64,000 nucleotides of DNA from Prescottella defluvii (GTDB taxonomy: Bacteria > Actinomycetota > Actinomycetes > Mycobacteriales > Mycobacteriaceae), in NCBI GenBank assembly GCA_029690005.1, contig CP121458.1:4216001-4280000 (forward strand), written 5' to 3'. Below are positions 41,445 through 51,277 of this stretch, one piece after another (positions within the stretch are counted from its first letter, which is position 1; each line of letters begins with the position of its first letter). The notes beneath the pieces are model-generated. The model was not told the DNA's origin. It saw nothing but the letters and a program-made list of their open reading frames with translations, and ran no database searches. Position numbers and translations under genes: made by a program.

Positions 41445-42457
41445 ATGCGAGGGACCGTCATCCACGCACCGAGGGACATCCGGTTCGAGGACCTGCCCGA
41501 CCCCGGATCGTCGAGGACACTGACGCGATCATCCGTGTCGTCGCCACGTGCGTGTGCGGCTCGGACCTGTGGCGCTACCGCGGCATCACCCCGGTCGACG
41601 AGCCGCGCCCGATCGGACACGAATACGTCGGCGTCGTCGAGGAAGTCGGCGGAGCGGTCACCACGGTCGCGCCCGGACAGTTCGTCATCGGCTCGTTCCT
41701 CTCCTCCGACAACACCTGCCCACGCTGCGGCTACGGCTACCAGTCCTCCTGCCGGCAGGGAGAATTCGTCAACGGATGCCAGGCCGAGTACGTCCGCGTG
41801 CCGCTGGCCGACGGCACCCTCGTCACGCTTCCCGACCGTCCGGACGAGGCCCTGATCCCGAGCCTGCTCGCGCTCTCGGACGTCATGGGGACGGGCTGGT
41901 ACGCGGCGGTGGCCGCCGAAGTTCGACCAGGCTCGACGGTCGTGGTCGTCGGCGACGGCGCCGTCGGGCTGTCCGGCGTCCTCGCCGCGAAGGAACTGGG
42001 TGCCGAACGGATCATCGCAATGAGCCGGCACGCGAACCGGCAGAAGCTGGCGCTCGAGTTCGGCGCCACCGACATCGTCACCGAGCGCGGCGACGAGAGC
42101 GTCGCCCGGATCGCCGAGCTGACCGACGGCGTCGGGGCCGTTCGGTGCTCGAGTGCGTCGGCACGAAGGAGTCGATGTCGCAGGCGCTGCGCTGCACCCG
42201 CCCCGGCGGCAACGTCGGCTTCGTCGGAGTCCCGCACGGCGTCGATTCCCGGCGCGGGAACTGTTCGACACGCACATCGGGGTGCGCGGCGGCTCGGCGC
42301 CGGTGCGCCGCTTCCTCCCGACCTCATCGGGCGGGTACTCGACGGCCGGATCGAGCCGGGCAAGGTCTTCGACCTGACGCTCCCACTCGACCAGGTGGCC
42401 GAGGCGTACAAGGCCATGGACGAGCGGCGCGCGATCAAGGTGCTGTTGCGCCCCTGA
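41445..42457 (+). CDS. Zinc-dependent medium-chain alcohol dehydrogenase
   Basis: About 337 residues. The start ATG 41445 has GAGGAGC upstream. Catalytic zinc ligands lie in [10 protein letters not shown] (Cys) and IGHEYVG (His-Glu), and the structural zinc loop is [14 protein letters not shown]. The NAD(P) site is [21 protein letters not shown]. It oxidises an alcohol or reduces an aldehyde, substrate unknown. Breaks near 41505, 42140 and 42250. Its last nine codons are repeated about 640 bp downstream. Confidence 0.84.
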
Positions 42458-42581
42458 GTCGCTGCCCCGGACGGTCACCGGCAGTACAGCTGCGTCTCCA
42501 GACGGGGATCCCGGTGCACCGCTTCGGGTCTGGCCGGGTCGGCCGACACTACGACCGCGACTTCCTCGTCGATACCCGTTG
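42427..42581. repeat. Direct repeat, copy 1 (ADH tail and convergent gene tail)
   Basis: This stretch and 43066-43222 share the end of the ADH gene (GCGATCAAG...CTGTTGCGCCCCTGA type), then CAGCTGCGTCTCCAGACG, GATCCCGGTGC and CTCGTCGATACCCGTTGC. They look about 80 per cent alike by eye. Both strands have coding character, with a minus-strand tail ending RDPRLETQL. Confidence 0.7.
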
Positions 42582-42712
42582 CCGCGCACCAACTGCGGTC
42601 GGCCGTGCCACCAGAAGTTGGGCGTGCGGATGTGGAGGCCTTCGATCCGACGGCCCGCGGCGAGTCGATCGGTCAGGAGCTCTCTCAGGGTCTTTCGCGA
42701 TTGCGCCACCTT
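42470..42712 (-). pseudogene. Fragment of a convergent gene of unknown family
   Basis: Minus-strand coding sense runs as [19 protein letters not shown], then [16 protein letters not shown], and after a break [20 protein letters not shown] ending [12 protein letters not shown]. It has no recognisable start, since upstream it runs into the patatin fragment at about 42712. I do not recognise the family. The tail exists again at 43108-43225. Confidence 0.4.
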
Positions 42713-43045
42713 CGGGATCACCGTGCTGCCCAACCTGCCCGAGGGCGACGACAAGGTCATCCCGCGGGGCCGTTGGCTCCACTGGGCGGCTTGCCCGGCT
42801 GGGAGCACCGCACCTGCTGGAGCTCATCGTCTCCACCATCCTGGTCGGCCGTGACCAGGCATACCTCGACCAGCCATGGGTGAATGACCGTGCCATCCGC
42901 GTGGATTCGACCGAGGTAGGTGTTGTCGATTTCAATATCTCGAGGCCTGAAGGCCGAGGCGCTCTACGCGAAGGGCTACGAGGCAGCGCAGGCCTTCCTG
43001 AAGGAGTGGGATTGGGAGGCGTACCTCAAACGCTACCGGGCGTAA
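42713..43045 (+). pseudogene. C-terminal fragment of a patatin-like phospholipase
   Basis: The plus-strand sense reads [20 protein letters not shown], then [40 protein letters not shown] and YAKGYEAAQAFLKEWDWEAY, ending RYRA with a stop. This matches the last third of actinobacterial patatin-like phospholipases. The catalytic Ser and Asp lie in the missing N-terminal part, so it cannot be active. Two further frame changes occur. Confident in the family, less so in the ends. Confidence 0.68.
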
Positions 43046-43065
43046 CGGGACTCGCCGGATAACGG

Positions 43066-43222
43066 TGCGCGATCAAGACGCTGCTGCGTCCCTGAACCTA
43101 TGTTCGAGCTAGCGTCACCGGGAGTGCAGCTGCGTCTCCAGACGGGATCCCGGTGCGCTGCTTCGAGTCTGGCCAGGTCGGCCGACACGACGACCGCGGC
43201 CTCCTCGTCGATACCCGTTGCA
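43066..43222. repeat. Direct repeat, copy 2
   Basis: Second copy of the repeat at 42427-42581. It begins with the codons AIKTLLRP and a stop, an echo of the ADH end AIKVLLRP, followed by the minus-strand tail GIDEEAAVVVSADLARLEAA and RLETQLHSR. The copies bracket the patatin fragment, marking an old duplication or insertion. Confidence 0.7.
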
Positions 43223-43272
43223 GACGAGGAGCGAAGACATGCCGCAATTGTCGGTGAACGCGCGCGATGGAG

Positions 43273-43603
43273 CTAGAAGTCGGGCCCGGGCAGGGCCGCG
43301 ATCACCGCGAAGGTGAACCACAGGTGGAAGGCCGAGGCCCCGAGAAAGTCGTCCAGGCGAACACGCGCAGGCGCGCGAACCTTCGGTGCACGAATACGCA
43401 ACGGCTGCCGCAACCACGATCAGGAAGAGCAGGCCGAACCATCCCGAGATCATCCAGTCGCCGACGAACTTCGACGCCGCCACGGCGATCTGATAGATGC
43501 CGGCGACGAGCACGGGTCCCGCGACGAGAGCCGCGAGCACCTGCGCCGCGAGCGAGGCGGCCACTCGGGCGGTCCTTCGGCCGGAGGGCTGGTCCATCGG
43601 CAC
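43273..43603 (-). CDS. Small membrane protein, unknown
   Basis: About 110 residues. Two spans are clear (VLAALVAGPVLVAGIYQIAVA and GWFGLLFLIVVAAAVA) and a third possible one near the end (FTFAVIAALPG). A break near 43390 joins the two parts, after which the frame ends LPGPDF at 43273. The start at 43603 is GTG. Family unrecognised. Confidence 0.55.
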
Positions 43604-43647
43604 AGCATCGCACTCACTTCGATCGAGGATGCGTTAGGCGACCGCCC

Positions 43648-44199
43648 CTAAGCGAGTTGGAATATGGCGAGGCCCGGGTTGACCACGATTCGGTACGCGC
43701 CGGGAGGAGCACCGAACGCGACGACGTCGGCGGTCGCGACGACCGTGCCACCGCCGATGTCTGCCGTTTCGGGCGTGTACCGGCACCACGGATTCGGCGG
43801 GAAAGGCTGGGTGTAGTCAGACCTCGACACGGCGGAGGACAGTGGTGCCGGTGACGCCGGTGGTCAGGTTTCGCCAGTGCACCCACACGTCGACACACTC
43901 CATCGAGCCGGCCGAAACCCGTGCTGCCGGCTCCGCCGTGAATGTCACCGTTCCGGGTGCACTCGGCGTGGCCGACGGGACGACCGTCGACAACGGTGGC
44001 AGACCCCAGCACTCCATCACACTGAACGAGCATCCGCCACGAACCTCGTCGGAACCTGGAACACCGTCATCGCCCCGGCCGGGTCCGGCGGCGGACTCGC
44101 CGTCGCCTCGGCGGACGAGGAGAGCGAGAGCGCAAAGGGGACTGTCACGGCCGCCGCGAACAGGACGGCCGGCGAACGACGGTTTGCTCCACGGTGCAC
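43648..44199 (-). CDS. Secreted protein of unknown function
   Basis: About 185 residues. The signal peptide (AVLFAAAVTVPFALSLSSSA, cleavage near AEA-TA) is followed by a region with four Cys (GGCSFSVMECWGLPP, MECVDVWVHW, PWCRYTPE) and a C-terminal AYRIVVNPGLAIFQLA. Breaks near 44070 and 43815. It could be two genes at the second break, since GTG at about 43830 offers a start. Reading both as one gene is my choice. Family unrecognised. Confidence 0.5.
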
Positions 44200-44556
44200 G
44201 GCGTGATCCTCGCGAGTTGGAGTTGGATCTGCCAGGACCTTGCTGCACGTCAGCGTACCCAGCGCCGAGCGGTCGGGTAGGGCGATCGGGTCGCAGGAGG
44301 GGGTCGAGAACCAGCGGTTTCACTTCTGTGTGTGCCGGCGTGCGGTGATTGCGCCGAGGGGCCTGTGATCCGTTCGCGTGTGAGTCTCGATCACCTCGAA
44401 GCCGGCCGGCGATCGACCCGGCGACTGGCTACATCGGCTAGAGCTTGGCTCGAGTGCCGAGAGGCTCGGTCGCGGATCGATGCGGTCGATTTCGCCGGGT
44501 GACCTACATTCGATAGTCGGCCGAAGTTGCGCTACCTCCGACACGAAGGACACCCG
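44200..44556. other. Intergenic region without a gene
   Basis: 357 bp between the secreted protein (leftward) and the methyltransferase (rightward). Reading on both strands shows no convincing coding sequence. It holds the divergent promoters. TACATT near 44504 and GAAGGA at 44546 suit a -10 and a ribosome binding site for the methyltransferase. Confidence 0.5.
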
Positions 44557-45318
44557 ATGGCCACAGCGGCCGACCATTACGATCACCTGCTCGCTGAGCA
44601 CTACACCTGGATGCTCGGCGGTGACATCGACGCGGCGGCAGCGACACAAGCCAACCTTCTGAAGGGGCTCGGGCTCGAAGTGCGTGCCGAAGACGGCGCA
44701 GTGGCCGTCGACCTCGGCTGCGGTCCCGGCCCGCAGACCCTGGCCCTCGTCCATCTCGGCTACGGCTCCGTGACCGCTGTCGACACCAGTGCCTCTCTCC
44801 TGCAGGAACTGGATGAACATGCCAGGCACTCCGGTGTCACGCACGCCGTCCGCCCGTCCACGCGGACGTCCGCGGCGTCCTGCCCGGATCCGCACCCGCG
44901 GCTCGGTCGCGACGATCGTCTGCATGGGCGACACTCTGCCCCACCTTCCGACCCGCGCCGACGTGGAGCAGCTGATCACCGACGCTGCCGAGGCGCTGCG
45001 GCCGGGCGGAGCTTCGTCGTCACCTATCGCGACCTGACCGACGCGCGTCACGGTACGGACCGTTTCATTCCCGTCCGTCACACCGCAGACCGCATTCTCA
45101 CCTGCTTTCTCGACTACGTCGACGAGAGCACGGTGACGGTCTACGACCTGCTACACACTCGCCACGACGGCGCCTGGCAATTGAAGACGAGCAGCTACCC
45201 GAAACTTCGGCTTCCTCACCAGTGGTTGGCCGATCAGTGCCATGCAGCTGATCTCGTTGTGCGTCACGTCGAAACAAACGAACGCGGCCTGCAGCTACTG
45301 CACGCAGTGAAACGCTGA
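44557..45318 (+). CDS. SAM-dependent class I methyltransferase
   Basis: About 253 residues. Start ATG 44557 preceded by GAAGGA. The SAM motif is AVDLGCGPGPQTLALVHLGY, motif II TIVCMGDTLPHLPTR, and the C-terminal half reads VVTYRDLTDARHGTDRFIP then LQLLHAVKR. The substrate is unknown, possibly a small molecule. Breaks near 44870 and 45010. Confidence 0.78.
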   Translation: MATAADHYDHLLAEHYTWMLGGDIDAAAATQANLLKGLGLEVRAEDGAVAVDLGCGPGPQTLALVHLGYGSVTAVDTSASLLQELDEHARHSGVTHAVRPSTRTSAASCPDPHPRLGRDDRLHGRHSAPPSDPRRRGAADHRRCRGAAAGRSFVVTYRDLTDARHGTDRFIPVRHTADRILTCFLDYVDESTVTVYDLLHTRHDGAWQLKTSSYPKLRLPHQWLADQCHAADLVVRHVETNERGLQLLHAVKR

Positions 45319-45397
45319 CGAGACGAACGAGCACAGCAGGCGGCCCTTACGTGTGATGGTGGACGCGTTTGGGTTCGGGCGATGGAGGGGAGCAACG

Positions 45398-45772
45398 GTG
45401 CAGGTACGTCGTGCGGTACTTGGTCTGGCAGTCGCAGGTCTCGCTTTTGCTGTGGGGGGCTGTGGTAGCGAAAGCAATGCAGGTGCCGACGCCAGAGCGA
45501 TCACCGTGACGGCGGAAACCGAGCCCATTCCCGACCGGGTGGCAGTGCACCAACCAGGCAGGATCGACTCCGACATCTCTCCCGATGACGTACCTGTTTG
45601 GCCAGGACCGCACCCCTCCGAGTTCCTCGAGCCGAGCCCACCGTCGGGTGAGAGCGGTGTGATTGCCGGCGAACAAGCTGCGGCCGCGTATGTGGCATCT
45701 CTCGATAATCCAGACGCACTGTGGAACGTGGGAGGCACGGTGCAGTGGCTCGTGGTCGACGCTCTTTCGTGA
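45398..45772 (+). CDS. Putative small lipoprotein
   Basis: 124 residues starting GTG 45398 with GGAGGGG upstream. The lipoprotein signal ends GLAFAVGGCGSES with the lipobox Cys. The mature part is acidic and Pro-rich (PDDVPVWPGPHPSEFLEPSP) and ends AAYVASLDNPDALWNVGGTV-QWLVVDALS. No recognised domain, intact. Confidence 0.6.
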   Translation: MQVRRAVLGLAVAGLAFAVGGCGSESNAGADARAITVTAETEPIPDRVAVHQPGRIDSDISPDDVPVWPGPHPSEFLEPSPPSGESGVIAGEQAAAAYVASLDNPDALWNVGGTVQWLVVDALS

Positions 45773-45805
45773 GGGTCTCCACTCTCACCGATTCCAGCCG
45801 GAATT

Positions 45806-46507
45806 TCAGCGCAGTTCAGTCACGAACGCCATCCGGTCGCCCCGGTACAGCGACCGGACACGCTCGATCGGCGCCCCGTCGGTGTCGCGGGAGACGCGGT
45901 GCAGCTTGAGCATCGGCATCGCGGTGCTCGACTCGACCAGCGCCGCCTCGCGCGGGGTGGGCAGGGCGGTCTCGATGCGTTCGGTGGCCGATGTGAATGC
46001 GATACCGCGCGAACGAATCGCCGCGTACAGCGAGGTCTCGGGATCGAACGTGTCGGCGAGGTCCGGGAACCGGTGCAGCGGCAGGTAGGTGCTCTCCAGA
46101 CCGATGCGTTCGCCGTCCGCCAGCAGGACGCGCTCGAGGTGAATCACCGGATCGCCGACCTCGACTTCCAGGATCTCCGCCAGCTTCTCGTGCGCGTCGA
46201 TCTCCTCCCACCGCACCAGGATTCGGCCCGGCTCGCGACCTTGACTGACGGCGCCTTCGGTGTAGGAACCGAGCGAGAGCGGCTGCACCAACTTCGGTCG
46301 CGCGACGACGGTTCCCCGCCCCCGACGCTCGACGCGTCCGGCCACGAGCAGTTCGTGCAGTGCCTGCCGCACCGTCTCGCGGGACACGCCGCAGCGCGCG
46401 GCGAGTTCCCGTTCGGCCGGCACCGGGTCGCCCTCGGACAGGTCGGCGAGCAGATCCTCGACATGGGTCCGCACGACATAGTGCTTGGGCAGGCTCTCGG
46501 CGGTCAT
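45806..46507 (-). CDS. GntR/HutC-family regulator, PhnF-like, of the phosphonate locus
   Basis: An intact 233-residue protein. The N-terminal winged helix (AERELAARCGVSRETVRQAL) and C-terminal UTRA ligand domain (ERIGLESTYLPLHRFPDL, LKLHRVSRDTDGAPIERV) define the HutC branch. Start ATG 46507, overlapping the HD gene stop by TGATG. Palindromes at 47065 and 47110 match known PhnF operators (TGGTATAGACCA in M. smegmatis, from memory). It probably represses the locus until an aminophosphonate or derived ligand binds. Confidence 0.85.
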   Translation of the reverse strand: MTAESLPKHYVVRTHVEDLLADLSEGDPVPAERELAARCGVSRETVRQALHELLVAGRVERRGRGTVVARPKLVQPLSLGSYTEGAVSQGREPGRILVRWEEIDAHEKLAEILEVEVGDPVIHLERVLLADGERIGLESTYLPLHRFPDLADTFDPETSLYAAIRSRGIAFTSATERIETALPTPREAALVESSTAMPMLKLHRVSRDTDGAPIERVRSLYRGDRMAFVTELR

Positions 46508-47043
46508 CACGCCACCATCCCGGCCCGCACGCGGCGCGCCACGACGAGGACGTCGTCGATCGACGGCGCCTGCGCGCCGGGCACTTTCGCGCGATCGTCG
46601 TAGCGACGCAGTCGGACCGCATCCGACCACCACGGGTGCGACACCCACTCCGGCTCGACGGCGGGTCCGCCCTGGTGTCGCAGTGTCGCAATCGATTCCG
46701 AGGACAGGGTCCCTGCGTACGCGGGATCGGTGGCCACCAGGTAGCGCTTGGCGACGACGTGCGCCCCAGCCAACCATCCGACCCGCTCCCCGAACCGCGG
46801 CGTGAGCCAGTCGCGGGCGACCCGATCGTGCGGCGCGTCGCCCGCCGTACCCGTCAGCGGACTGCGTGCGAGGTCGTGCAGTGCGCTCGCCAGCACCAGG
46901 TCGTCGTCGGCCCCGTCTGCGATCGCGTGACCGGCGGCCTGCAGCGCGTGGTCGAGTTCGTCGACCGCTTCGCCGTCGAACACTCCACGCAGCGAATCCA
47001 ACAGTGCAGCAGCCTCTTCGAGCACGGCCGAGTCGTCGTTCAT
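46507..47043 (-). CDS. Phosphonate-degradation-associated HD-domain protein (PhnZ-like family)
   Basis: An intact 178-residue protein. It has the HD motif LASALHDLA, an upstream His (ELDHALQAAGHA), and the family tail HVVAKRYLVATDPAYAGTLS, LRHQGGPAV, DAVRLRRYDDRAKVPG, the signature of the HDIG proteins that sit in phosphonate operons. Characterised PhnZ is a mixed-valence di-iron oxygenase that splits 1-hydroxy-2-aminoethylphosphonate into glycine and phosphate, with PhnY making its substrate. No phnY is in the window, so the substrate may differ. Divergent from the FAD oxidoreductase gene. Confidence 0.85.
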   Translation of the reverse strand: MNDDSAVLEEAAALLDSLRGVFDGEAVDELDHALQAAGHAIADGADDDLVLASALHDLARSPLTGTAGDAPHDRVARDWLTPRFGERVGWLAGAHVVAKRYLVATDPAYAGTLSSESIATLRHQGGPAVEPEWVSHPWWSDAVRLRRYDDRAKVPGAQAPSIDDVLVVARRVRAGMVA

Positions 47044-47064
47044 TCGTGTCAGCCTACACAAATT

Positions 47065-47076
47065 CGGTCTATACCA
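47065..47076. promoter_or_regulatory. PhnF-like operator 1
   Basis: CGGTCTATACCA is a near-palindrome (GGTCTA/TATACC core GGTnTAtACC) just upstream of the HD gene start at 47043. Its centre is 45 bp from that of operator 2, so the two could bind one regulator dimer each on similar faces. Confidence 0.75.
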
Positions 47077-47109
47077 ATTGTTCATCTGACGTTTCCGAAC
47101 ATCCCCAGT

Positions 47110-47121
47110 TGGTCTAGACCA
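47110..47121. promoter_or_regulatory. PhnF-like operator 2
   Basis: TGGTCTAGACCA is a perfect 12-bp palindrome 18 bp before the FAD oxidoreductase start at 47139. It differs by one base from the M. smegmatis PhnF site recalled as TGGTATAGACCA. It likely controls the rightward phosphonate operon. Confidence 0.8.
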
Positions 47122-47138
47122 ATGCCCATGCTGTGTCC

Positions 47139-48265
47139 ATGCGAATTGCAATTGTGGGCGGAGGAATCCTCGGCACGGCCCATGCCGACGAGGCGATCCG
47201 ACGCGGACACGACGTCGTCCATCTCGAACGCGAACTCGAAGCGCGCGGCGCCACCGTACGCAACTTCGGACTGGTGTGGGTCTCCGGGCGGGCCGAGCAC
47301 GAGCTCGACGCCTCGCTGCGCTCCCGGGAACTGTGGGCCGACCTGGCCCGGCGCGTCCCCGAGATCGGCTTCCGCGCGGCTGGATCGATGACGCTGCTGC
47401 GCACCCCCGAGGAGGTCGCGGTCGCCGAGGACATGGCGGTACGCCCCGACGCCGACGTCCGCGGCTTCAGCCTCCTCGAGCCCGACGCGGTCCGCGCCAT
47501 CAACCCGGCGCTGCGCGGCAAGTACCTGGCCGGCCTGCACTGCACCCGCGACGGCGCGGTCGAGTCGCGCGTCGCGCTCCCTGCGATCCGCCGCCACCTC
47601 GAGGCCAGCGGCCGCTACACCTTCCACGCCGGCACCGAGGCCCGCGAAACCGCCACCACCGCAGCCGGGGTGCGCATCCGCGACGACCACGGCCGCACCT
47701 TCGAGGCCGACCTGGTCATCGTGTGCCCGGCGCCACCCTCGGCGGACTGGCCCGTGACCTCGCCGGCGACCTGCCGCTGCGCCGGGTGCGCCTGCAGATG
47801 ATGCAGACTGCGCCGCTCGGCGAGGCGCTCACCACCGCGATCGCCGACGGCGACAGCATGCGCTACTACCCTGCCTTCGCCGGCACCGCGCTCGACGCCC
47901 TGCGCGATGCGCAGCCGCAGGAGCCCACCGCGGCCGAGCACCGGATGCAGCTGCTGTGCGTGCAGCGCCTGCACGGCGGCCTCACCATCGGCGACACCCA
48001 CGAGTACGACGAGCCGTTCGACTTCGACGTCGACGAGGCCCCGTACCGCCACCTGACCAGCGTCGTCGAGGAACTCCTCGGCCGCCACCTGCCGCCGGTC
48101 GTCAAGCGCTGGGCCGGCGTCTACAGCCAGTGCCTCGACCCCGCCCAGCTGGTGCACCGCGCGCAGCCCGCCGACGGCGTGTGGGTGGTCGCGGGGCCGG
48201 GCGGCCGCGGCATGACCCTCGGCCCCGCCCTCGCCGAACAGACCGCCGACCAGCTGGGCCTGTAG
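47139..48265 (+). CDS. FAD-dependent oxidoreductase of the phosphonate-associated (TIGR03364-type) family
   Basis: About 375 residues of the DAO/glycine-oxidase type. The FAD motif is RIAIVGGGILGTAHADEAIR. Family segments include GATVRNFGLVWVSGRAEHEL, LHGGLTIGDTHEYDEPF and PGGRGMTLGPALAEQTADQL. Proposed to oxidatively deaminate an aminophosphonate in place of the PhnW aminotransferase. Start chosen at ATG 47139 (GTG 47133 is possible). One break near 47735 (CPG-ATLGGL). It heads the rightward operon behind operator 2. Confidence 0.84.
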
Positions 48266-48287
48266 CCCGAACCCCGAGGAGACACCC

Positions 48288-48965
48288 GTGACCACCATCA
48301 AGCTCGCCGTCCTCGACATGGCCGGCACCACCGTCGCCGACGACGGCCTGGTGCTGCGTGCGTTCGACGCCGCCGGTGCCGCCGCCGGGCTCCCGGCCAC
48401 CGGACCGGAGGCCGACACCGCCCGCCAGTACGTCCTCGACACCATGGGCCAGTCCAAGATCGTCGTGTTCCGAGCGCTCTTCGGCGACGAGGACCGCGCG
48501 CAGGCCGCCAATCGCGCGTTCGAGGCCGAGTACGACCGCCTCGTCGACGAGGGCGGCGCCGCCGCGATTCCCGGTGCCGCCGAGTCGATCACCGCGCTCC
48601 GCGAGGCCGGCGTCCAGGTCGCGCTCACCACCGGCTTCAGCCGCACCACGCAGGACAAGCTGCTGTCCGCCCTCGGCTGGCAGACGCTCGCCGACCTGAC
48701 GCTCTCCCCCGCCGAGGCGGGCCGCGGCCGCCCCTACCCCGACCTGATCCTCACCGCCCTCATGCGCCTCGGCATCGACGACGTCAAAGACGTTGCCGTG
48801 CTGGGCGACACCGCCAACGACATCACCAGCGGCCGACGGGCCGGCGCCAGCATCGTCGCCGGCACCCTCACCGGCGCCCACGACGAACAGCAGCTGCGTG
48901 CCGCCGACCCCACCCACGTGGTGCCGTCGGTCCGCGAGTTCACCGATCTCGTCCTCTCCCAATGA
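48288..48965 (+). CDS. Phosphonatase-like HAD hydrolase (PhnX-like)
   Basis: An intact 225-residue HAD protein. Motif I is [13 protein letters not shown] with the nucleophile Asp, motif II Thr in [13 protein letters not shown], and motif [18 protein letters not shown]. The cap has [13 protein letters not shown], with a Lys at the place of the PhnX Schiff-base lysine by eye. It would cleave the C-P bond of a phosphonoaldehyde made by the oxidoreductase. Starts 22 bp after that gene. Confidence 0.86.
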   Translation: MTTIKLAVLDMAGTTVADDGLVLRAFDAAGAAAGLPATGPEADTARQYVLDTMGQSKIVVFRALFGDEDRAQAANRAFEAEYDRLVDEGGAAAIPGAAESITALREAGVQVALTTGFSRTTQDKLLSALGWQTLADLTLSPAEAGRGRPYPDLILTALMRLGIDDVKDVAVLGDTANDITSGRRAGASIVAGTLTGAHDEQQLRAADPTHVVPSVREFTDLVLSQ

Positions 48966-49012
48966 GTTCTTCCGTCACCGTTCGAATCCCTCACCCAGAC
49001 AGGAATTCCCGA

Positions 49013-50071
49013 ATGAGCAGGAACACCAAGCGTTTCCGCGCCGGCATCGCGGCGCTCGCCATGACCACCGCAGCCCTCACCCTTACCGCGTGCGGCGGCA
49101 CCGGCTCGGCAGCCGGCACGGGCGGCGAGACCGTCACCGTCTACAGCGCCGACGGCCTCGCGAGCTGGTACAAGCCCCAGTTCGCCGCCTTCACCGAGGA
49201 GACCGGCATCGCCGTCAACCTCGTCGAGGCCGGCTCGGGCGAGGTCGTCTCGCGCGTCGAGAAGGAGCAGTCCAACCCGCAGGCCGACGTCGTCGTGACG
49301 CTGCCGCCGTTCATCCAGAAGGCCGACGCGCAGGGGCTGCTGCAGACCAGCGGCATCGACACGTCCGCGGTCCCCGCGAATGTCCAGGACCCGGCCGGCA
49401 AGTACGTGCCCGTCGTCGACAACTATCTGTCATTCATCGCGAACCCGGCGTGAACCCGGCCCCGAAGACGTGGGACGACCTGCTCTCCGACCAGTTCAAG
49501 GGCAAGCTGCAGTACTCCACGCCCGGCCAGGCCGGTGACGGCACCGCGGTGCTGCTGCTGCTCCAGCACCTGAAGGGCGCGGAGGGCGGGCTCGACTACC
49601 TGGCCAAGTTGCAGGCCAACAACGTCGGACCGTCGTCGTCCACCGGCAAGCTGCAGCCCAAGGTCAGCAACGGCGAACTGCTCGTCGCCAACGGCGACGT
49701 CCAGATGAACCTGGCGTCGATCAAGGACGACGGCTCGAAGTTCCAGATCTTCTTCCCGGCCGAGGCCGACGGCAAGCGCACCACCGTTGCGCTGCCGTAC
49801 GTGATGGGTCTCGCGAAGGGCGCCCCGCACTCGGACGGGGCCAGAAGCTGATGGAGTACCTGCTGTCCGAGAAGGCCCAGCAGGCGGTCGCCACCGACGG
49901 GCTCGGCGTCTCGGTTCGCACCGACGTCCGGCAGGCCGCCGGCACCTCGACCGATCCGTCGACGCCGGCCGGTCTGCTGAACGGTGTCGAGGTGTGGACC
50001 CGAACTGGAACGACGTCCTCGCCTCGCTCGATGCCAACGTCGCCGCCTACCAGAAGGCAACCGGTAACTGA
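49013..50071 (+). CDS. Aminophosphonate ABC transporter substrate-binding lipoprotein (PhnS-like)
   Basis: About 352 residues. Start ATG 49013 with AGGAAT upstream. The lipoprotein signal ends [12 protein letters not shown]. The binding domain carries [36 protein letters not shown] text and [20 protein letters not shown], like Fe(III)/AEP-type binding proteins. Breaks near 49448, 49837 and 50000. First of four transporter genes. Confidence 0.82.
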
Positions 50072-50072
50072 C

Positions 50073-51277
50073 ATGCCACGATTCGAGCCCGGGCGGTCCC
50101 TCCGCACCACGATCGGCAAGGAGCGCGACAGCGCGCCGCGTGACACCGATTCGTCCCTTCCGGCCATCACGTTCGACCGGGTCAACGTCGCGTACGGGCG
50201 CGGCGGCGGGGCCACCCGGGCCCTGATCGACTTCAATCTGCGTGTCGCGCGCGGCGAGACCGTCGCGCTGCTCGGCCCCAGCGGGTCGGGAAGTCCACCG
50301 CCCTCAAGGCACTCGCGGGCTTCACCCGTCCGACGTCGGGCACGGTCCGCCTCGGCGGCGAGGACGTCACCGACCTGCCGCCCGCCAAGCGCGGCATCGG
50401 CGTCGTCGTCCAGTCGTACGCCCTCTTCCCGCACATGCGGGTCGCCGAGAACGTCGCATTCGGGCTTCGCGCACAGCGGGTTCCGCGGTCCGAGATCGGC
50501 GGCCGGGTGTCCGACGCCCTCGCCATGGTCGGAATGTCGGCGTACGGCAAGCGCTTTCCGCGGGAGCTGTCGGGCGGTCAGCAGCAACGCGTCGCGATCG
50601 CTCGCGCCCTGGCGATCCGCCCCAAGGTGCTGCTGCTCGACGAGCCGCTCGCGGCTCTCGACGCGCAGTTGCGCCAGAGCATGCTCACCGAACTGCAGGA
50701 GCTGCGGGCGGCCCTGCCCGACACCGCGATGCTGTACGTCACGCACGACCAGTCCGAGGCGCTCGCGCTCGCCGACCGGATCGCCGTCATGCGCGACGCC
50801 CGTCTCGTGGACGTCGACACCACCGAGAACCTGTGGAAGCGCCCGCCCAGCAGCTTCACCGCGGCGTTCCTCGGCGGCGCGAACCTGCTGCCGTGCACGG
50901 TGACCCGCGTGATCGGGACGTCGGCGCTGGTGTCGGTGGGCGGCACGCCCGTGACCGCGCACGCGCCACAGCCCGATATCGGCCGCACCGACTGGGAGTC
51001 CGAGGCCGGCGCGCTGCTGTGCCTGCGCCCGCACGCGATCACCCTCACCTCCCCCGCCGAACGCGGCGCGCTGCCGGGCCGCATCGTCGCCAGTGTGTGG
51101 CGCGGCGCGTCGACCCGCGTGACGATCGCGCTGCCGAGCCTGCCCGAGAGTTCGATCGACATCGACGTCCCCGGTCACGACGAACGCCCCGTCGGTACCG
51201 AGGTGGGCATGCGGTTCCCCGAGCGCGGCGCCGTGCTGGTGCCGGATCCCGGCGCGTCCCTGGGAGTGACGCGGTGA
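50073..51277 (+). CDS. Aminophosphonate ABC transporter ATPase (PhnT-like)
   Basis: About 400 residues. Walker A LLGPSGSGKSTALKALAG, signature [15 protein letters not shown], Walker B LLLDEPLAALD, switch VTHDQSEALALAD, then a TOBE-type C-terminal domain of about 150 residues. Start ATG 50073, one base after the binding-protein stop. One break near 50287 (GSGK) is repaired by one G. Its stop overlaps the permease start by GTGA. Confidence 0.86.

Noticed and set aside
42470..42712. The minus-strand tails as small toxin-antitoxin genes.
   Set aside because: Neither has a start codon with a ribosome site in frame, and no partner gene is present. They read as fragments of one larger protein's end.
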